Source: DASUGM01 sp036274055 (lineage in GTDB: Bacteria; Acidobacteriota; Vicinamibacteria; Vicinamibacterales; SCN-69-37). Taken from it: DNA of 34,714 bases. Shown piece after piece: positions 31,500-34,714 of the stretch. The position numbers were made by a program, and so were the translations under genes. Below the pieces are notes generated by a model that worked only from the letters and a program-made list of their open reading frames with translations, did not search any database and was not told the DNA's origin. The DNA is taken from assembly GCA_036274055.1 (NCBI GenBank), contig DASUGM010000125.1, positions 1-34,714 on the forward strand, read 5' to 3'. The stretch's first letter is position 1; each line of letters begins with the position of its first letter.

Positions 31500-32247
31500 A
31501 ACAGAACTGGTCACTGGCGCGGTTGGAACCGTGGACGTCGGCGAGTACTGTCGCCGGGTCGAAGAATTTCTGACCCGAGTCAATGGCGGCCATCTCGTCC
31601 GCATCGTCGGACCGGGTTTCACGCTGGTGCGTGAGTGGGCCGCCGATGGAATTCCGCTGAGCGTCGCGTTTCACGGGATCGCCGCCAAGGCGGACCGTCA
31701 CCGTGGCGGAGCGTCGAACCGGCCGCTGCGGCTCGAATTCTGCGAATCCGACGTTCGTGAGGCGTTTCGCGCGTGGCGGCGGGCGGTGGGCGCATTTTCC
31801 GCGACCGATCCAGCAGCCGACGCGGTGACGGCGGCGCCGGTCGAGGAAAGCCGGCGGCCGTCGCTTTCGAAGCATCTGGACCGCGCCATCGATCGCTTGA
31901 CGCGCGCCGCCGGCCGCCTCGAACTCTCTGACGCTTTCCGGGATGGCGTCACCGAACAACTCGGCGTCGTCGTCTCGCTGCGCGACGAGGCGCGCAAGGC
32001 GCGCGGCCCGGCGCGCGCCGCCATCGCGGCCAGGCTGCCGGCCGTCGACGCCGCGCTCGCCGCGATTGCCAGAGCCGCGGCGCCGCCTGAATTGCTCGCG
32101 CAGGTGCGGCGGGAGGCCGAAGCCGATCTCGCCGCCTATCGCCACCGGTTGTCCGCCGAGGCGTGGACGCGCGCGATCGACGTCGGCGTCGATCATGCGC
32201 TGCGCGATCGATTCGGGCTGCCGGCGCTCGACGTCGCCGGGCTCTAA
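31492..32247 (+). CDS. conserved-looking protein of unknown function next to birA
   Basis: A 251-residue soluble protein. The N-terminal half reads VGEYCRRVEEFLTRVNGGHL, then GPGFTLVREWAADGIPLSVA and FHGIAAKADRHR. The pattern 'W-x2-x-G-I-P-x3-V-x2-G-I' resembles winged-helix or helical modules seen in replication- or segregation-associated proteins, but I cannot place it. The C-terminal half (about 100-251) is a long run of Ala/Arg-rich helices, likely coiled or bundle-forming. No signal peptide, membrane segment or metal motif. The GTG start overlaps birA by 8 bases and the stop is 8 bases before the RNA methyltransferase gene, so it is an integral operon member. Confidence 0.75.
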   Translation: MNETELVTGAVGTVDVGEYCRRVEEFLTRVNGGHLVRIVGPGFTLVREWAADGIPLSVAFHGIAAKADRHRGGASNRPLRLEFCESDVREAFRAWRRAVGAFSATDPAADAVTAAPVEESRRPSLSKHLDRAIDRLTRAAGRLELSDAFRDGVTEQLGVVVSLRDEARKARGPARAAIAARLPAVDAALAAIARAAAPPELLAQVRREAEADLAAYRHRLSAEAWTRAIDVGVDHALRDRFGLPALDVAGL

Positions 32248-32255
32248 GGACGCCG

Positions 32256-33545
32256 ATGGAATTGACGATCGAACGCGCAGTCGCCGGTGGGCGCATGCTG
32301 GCGCGTCACGAGGGCCGGATCGTGTTCGTCCGCGGCGCGATACCGGGCGAGCGCGTGCGCACGCGGGTCGAGAAGAGCACCCGCCAGGCAATCTGGGCCG
32401 ACACGATCGAGGTGCTCGAGCCCAGCGGCGATCGGCGCGAGCCGATCTGCGATCCGGCCTGCGGCGGTCTCGCCTACGCCCACATCGAATACCCGCGTCA
32501 GTGCGAGCTGAAGCGCGACGTCGTCGCCGATGCGTTCCGGCGGCTCGCGCGCGTCGACGTGCCGGCCGATTTTGCCGTGTTGGGTTCGCCGGAGCGCGGC
32601 TATCGCCTGCGCGCGCGCCTCCATGTCAGCGACGGGCGCGCCGGATTCTTCCGCGAAAGTTCGCACCGCTGGTGCGACGCCGCGGCCACCGGCCAGCTCG
32701 CCGCCGGCGCGATTGCCGCCGCCGATGGCGCAGTCGCGGCGCTGGGCCGCCGCGCGCCCGCGGTCGAAGCCGTGACCGTCATCGAGAACATCAGCGGCGC
32801 CGAGCGTGTGGTGCACTTCGAGCCGCGTGAGGGCATGCGGCTCGACGACGTCGGGCGCACGCTGGCGCTGCCCGACGGCGTCACCGGCATCACCGCGGAC
32901 GCCCGCGGTCACGTCGTGACGATTGCCGGATCGCCGACCGTCACCGACACCGCCGATCAGTTGTTCGGAGGCGCGTCGCCGATCGGTGCCCTGCCGGCAT
33001 GGACGCGCCACGCGACGTCCTTTTTTCAGGGCAATCGGTTTCTGACCGGGCCGCTGGTGCGGCACGTCCTCGACGTCGTCGGCCACGACGCGGTCGCGGA
33101 TCTCTACGCCGGCGTCGGGTTGTTCGCGATCGCGCTTGCGGCGCGCGGCGCCCGGGTCGTGGCGATCGAAGGCGATCGATCGAGCGGCGGCGATCTCGAT
33201 GCCAACGCCGGACCGTGGCGCGAGAGGCTGCGCGCCGTGCATGCCGCGGTCGAGGACGCCGCGCAGTTCATTCACGCCGGTGACGTCGGCGCCGTCGTCG
33301 TCGATCCGCCGCGAACCGGCCTGTCGCCGAAGGCGCTGACGGCGGTCGTCGGCCTCGGGGCCGGTCAGATTGTCTACGTCTCCTGTGATCCGCCGACGCT
33401 GGCGCGCGACGCGGCAAAGCTGATGGCCGCGGGATTCGAATTGACGTCGATGCGGGGATTCGACTTGTTCCCGAACACGGCGCACGTCGAGAGCGTCGCA
33501 GTGTTTTCTTGGGGTCAAACTGGGGTCAGACCCCTCGGGGTCTGA
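32256..33545 (+). CDS. RlmD/TrmA-family RNA (uracil-5-)-methyltransferase
   Basis: A 429-residue SAM-dependent RNA methyltransferase acting on uridine C5 of rRNA or tRNA. An N-terminal TRAM-like domain (1-55) precedes a possible iron-sulfur cluster region (Cys65, Cys69 in ICDPACGGLAY, and a further Cys in HRWCDA). The SAM domain has FFQGNRFLTGPLVRHVLDVV, DLYAGVGLFAIALAARGARV and VVVDPPRTGLSPKAL. The nucleophile is Cys377 in YVSCDPPTLARD. The ATG at 32256 matches the TRAM start; the upstream open frame belongs to another gene. Odd point: the last residues (QTGVRPLGV) are encoded inside the GGGGTCAGACCCC palindrome, so the natural end was probably soon after HVESVAVF. Confidence 0.9.
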   Translation: MELTIERAVAGGRMLARHEGRIVFVRGAIPGERVRTRVEKSTRQAIWADTIEVLEPSGDRREPICDPACGGLAYAHIEYPRQCELKRDVVADAFRRLARVDVPADFAVLGSPERGYRLRARLHVSDGRAGFFRESSHRWCDAAATGQLAAGAIAAADGAVAALGRRAPAVEAVTVIENISGAERVVHFEPREGMRLDDVGRTLALPDGVTGITADARGHVVTIAGSPTVTDTADQLFGGASPIGALPAWTRHATSFFQGNRFLTGPLVRHVLDVVGHDAVADLYAGVGLFAIALAARGARVVAIEGDRSSGGDLDANAGPWRERLRAVHAAVEDAAQFIHAGDVGAVVVDPPRTGLSPKALTAVVGLGAGQIVYVSCDPPTLARDAAKLMAAGFELTSMRGFDLFPNTAHVESVAVFSWGQTGVRPLGV

Positions 33546-33549
33546 CCCC
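33511..33549. repeat. REP-like palindrome GGGGTCAGACCCC in two inverted copies
   Basis: GGGGTCAGACCCC (33522-33534) and GGGGTCTGACCCC (33537-33549) form a 13-bp stem around 2 central bases, and each copy is itself nearly palindromic. A partial direct copy (GGGGTCAAAC, 33511-33520) precedes them. The motif resembles REP elements associated with REP-associated tyrosine transposases in many bacteria (from memory). It lies at the 3' end of the methyltransferase gene and supplies its last codons and stop. Confidence 0.75.
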
Positions 33550-33554
33550 TGGGT

Positions 33555-33617
33555 GCGAAAAAGCCGTCGGGTGGCTTTTTACGATTTACCTAAAAAGCCA
33601 CCCGACGGCTTTTTCGC
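33555..33617. terminator. perfect 26-bp inverted repeat, likely bidirectional terminator
   Basis: Arms 33555-33580 and 33592-33617 are exact reverse complements around an 11-nt loop. Each arm has a GC-rich core (GCCGTCGGGTGGC) flanked by A5 on the left and T5 on the right, so a T-run follows the stem on both strands. This is the classical intrinsic-terminator form, usable in both directions. The stop codon of the convergent amidotransferase gene lies at the inner edge of the left arm and loop, so the right arm encodes its last residues. Confidence 0.9.
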
Positions 33618-34283
33618 GGCAGCGACTAGCGCCTCAAACAGCGGCGAGAAACGGCCGCTGCGCCAGAAGTTTTCCGGGTGCCATTGGACACCGAGGCACC
33701 AGCGCGAGGCAGGGCGTTCAATCGCCTCGATCACGCCGTCCGGAGCCACCGCCGAGACCACGAACCCCGGTGCGACCTGCCTGACTGATTGATGGTGCCG
33801 GCTGTTGACGGCCAAACGTCGATCCGGTCCCAGCCGTTCAGCCAGGACCGCACCCAGGCACGTATCCGGCGCGACGATGACGTCGTGCGACGGCTCATCG
33901 CGCGGCTCGACGACGGAGTGCGCGAGCGCCGCGGGATCGGCGCTCGGGATGTCCTGAACGAGCGTGCCGCCGGCCGCGACGTTCAGCACCTGGACGCCGC
34001 GGCAGATGGCGAGCAGCGGCAAATCGCGTTCGAGCGCCGCGCGCGCGACCGCCAGTTCGTAGGCGTCGCGAACCGGATCGAGATCCAGCGTGTCGTGCCG
34101 CTCGTCGTCGTTGTAGTGCACCGGATCGACGTCAGCGCCGCCGGTGAGCAGGACGCCGTCGGCGCCTTCGAGCGCGTGCGGGAGCGGGTCGGTTTCCGGG
34201 GAGATCACGCGCGGTGTGGCGCCCGCGTTTTCGAGCGCCGACAGGTAATCGGCTTTGGGCCAGGCGACCGCGATTACCGGCAT
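33579..34283 (-). CDS. class-I glutamine-amidotransferase-like hydrolase (peptidase C26)
   Basis: A 234-residue protein of the gamma-glutamyl-gamma-aminobutyrate hydrolase (PuuD-like) family. The catalytic Cys is in LPLLAICRGVQVLNVAAGGT, and His/Glu in LGVQWHPEN. GVLLTGGADVDPVHYNDD and NSRHHQSVRQVAPGF are further family marks. It would hydrolyse gamma-glutamyl bonds of a small molecule; the real substrate is unknown. The natural end of the family is just after the segment FSPLFEALVAAA; the final residues KKPSGGFLGKS come from the 26-bp inverted repeat, with the stop codon TAA in its loop edge. The ATG lies 4 bases after the argS stop codon, so they share an operon. Confidence 0.9.
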   Translation of the reverse strand: MPVIAVAWPKADYLSALENAGATPRVISPETDPLPHALEGADGVLLTGGADVDPVHYNDDERHDTLDLDPVRDAYELAVARAALERDLPLLAICRGVQVLNVAAGGTLVQDIPSADPAALAHSVVEPRDEPSHDVIVAPDTCLGAVLAERLGPDRRLAVNSRHHQSVRQVAPGFVVSAVAPDGVIEAIERPASRWCLGVQWHPENFWRSGRFSPLFEALVAAAKKPSGGFLGKS

Positions 34284-34287
34284 CGCA

Positions 34288-34714
34288 TCACATCCTGGTC
34301 GGTACGGTGCAGCCCATCAGGTCGAGCGCCCGCGCCAGTTGCCGCCGTGCGTAAGCGACGCCGGCGGCGCGCCACAGCCGGGCGTCGGCGCGCTCTTCGC
34401 GCAGGATCGGCTGCCGGTGATAGAACCCGTTGAACGCCTGCGCCAGCCCGAACGCGAACTTCGCCAGCACCGACAGCTCCAGCGAACGCACCGAGGTATC
34501 GATGACCTCGTCGAGACGCGCCGCTTCCAGCACCAGCGCCCACAATTCGTCGCCGTCGTCGCCGCGCTCGATCGCCGCGGCGTCCAGATCCGCAACCTGC
34601 GCGATCACCTGCGCCTCGGTCAAGCCTTCACGCTCCTGCAGCTTCGCGAAGATGTTGTTGGCGCGGACGACGGCGTACTGGATGTACGGACCGCTCTCGC
34701 CCTCGAAGCTGAGC
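34288..34714 (-). CDS. argS: arginyl-tRNA synthetase, C-terminal part (runs off the window)
   Basis: The visible 141 residues are the end of a class I arginyl-tRNA synthetase. LSFEGESGPYIQYAVVRANN at the window edge is the conserved 'F-E-G-x-x-G-P-Y-x-Q-Y' segment. The DALR anticodon-binding domain follows (EARLDEVIDTSVRSLELSVL, then FNGFYHRQPIL), ending LARALDLMGCTVPTRM, close to the usual 'L-x-L-L-G-I...P-x-x-M' C-terminus. The 5' part, with the catalytic core, lies beyond the right edge. Confidence 0.93.
   Translation of the reverse strand, partial: LSFEGESGPYIQYAVVRANNIFAKLQEREGLTEAQVIAQVADLDAAAIERGDDGDELWALVLEAARLDEVIDTSVRSLELSVLAKFAFGLAQAFNGFYHRQPILREERADARLWRAAGVAYARRQLARALDLMGCTVPTRM

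Overview
The window is a gene-dense, GC-rich bacterial chromosome segment, most likely from Acidobacteriota and probably the Vicinamibacteria (subdivision 6) side. This is an inference. It rests on a secreted VWFA-related protein of the acidobacterial type, a DUF6335-like protein, a TamA/TamB pair in a diderm, a split methylmalonyl-CoA mutase, and intergenic arrays of 7-nt units. No rRNA, tRNA, CRISPR array, prophage or insertion sequence was seen.

Layout. (1) 1-3.2 kb: rluB, a small membrane protein, an alpha/beta hydrolase, cmk and another small membrane protein. (2) 3.2-5.4 kb, minus strand: a sigma-54-type NtrC regulator coupled to a histidine-kinase-like protein with a degenerate catalytic domain. 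(3) 5.7-13.0 kb: two uncharacterised small proteins, then tamA-tamB (outer-membrane protein assembly and envelope transport) and a small secreted protein. (4) 13.1-16.7 kb: an H1-like/DUF6335 protein facing away from rpsA, an HU/IHF gene and a HIT hydrolase. (5) 16.7-19.2 kb: two convergent acyl-CoA dehydrogenases. (6) 19.2-23.6 kb: the VWA protein, a TauE/SafE permease and a Glu/Leu-type dehydrogenase. (7) 23.7-24.3 kb: a vapBC toxin-antitoxin module. (8) 24.3-26.5 kb: the two subunits of a B12-dependent acyl-CoA mutase. (9) 26.5-33.5 kb: a tightly packed run of a response regulator, valS, nadC, birA, an unknown gene and an RlmD/TrmA-type RNA methyltransferase. (10) 33.6 kb to the end, minus strand: a class-I amidotransferase (peptidase C26) and the 3' part of argS.

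Most genes are housekeeping: translation (rluB, rpsA, valS, argS, RNA methyltransferase), nucleotide and cofactor supply (cmk, nadC, birA), fatty-acid/propionate carbon flow (two acyl-CoA dehydrogenases, the mutase, glutamate dehydrogenase) and envelope assembly (tamAB).

Two non-coding patterns stand out. First, gene junctions carry arrays of exact 7-nt units, usually as two inverted arms around a central segment. The unit sequence differs from locus to locus while the 7-nt register is kept (1043-1140, 13013-13117, 15751-15878, 17864-18045, 22188-22279, with a minimal copy at 21239-21262). A different palindromic element (33511-33617) sits between two convergent genes and encodes the last residues of both. 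Second, at six transcription-unit starts a TANNNT hexamer ends exactly 8 nt before the start codon, and at a seventh it ends 7 nt before. This places the expected transcription start at or within a few bases of the start codon, which suggests leaderless mRNAs. Other genes here have clear Shine-Dalgarno sequences.
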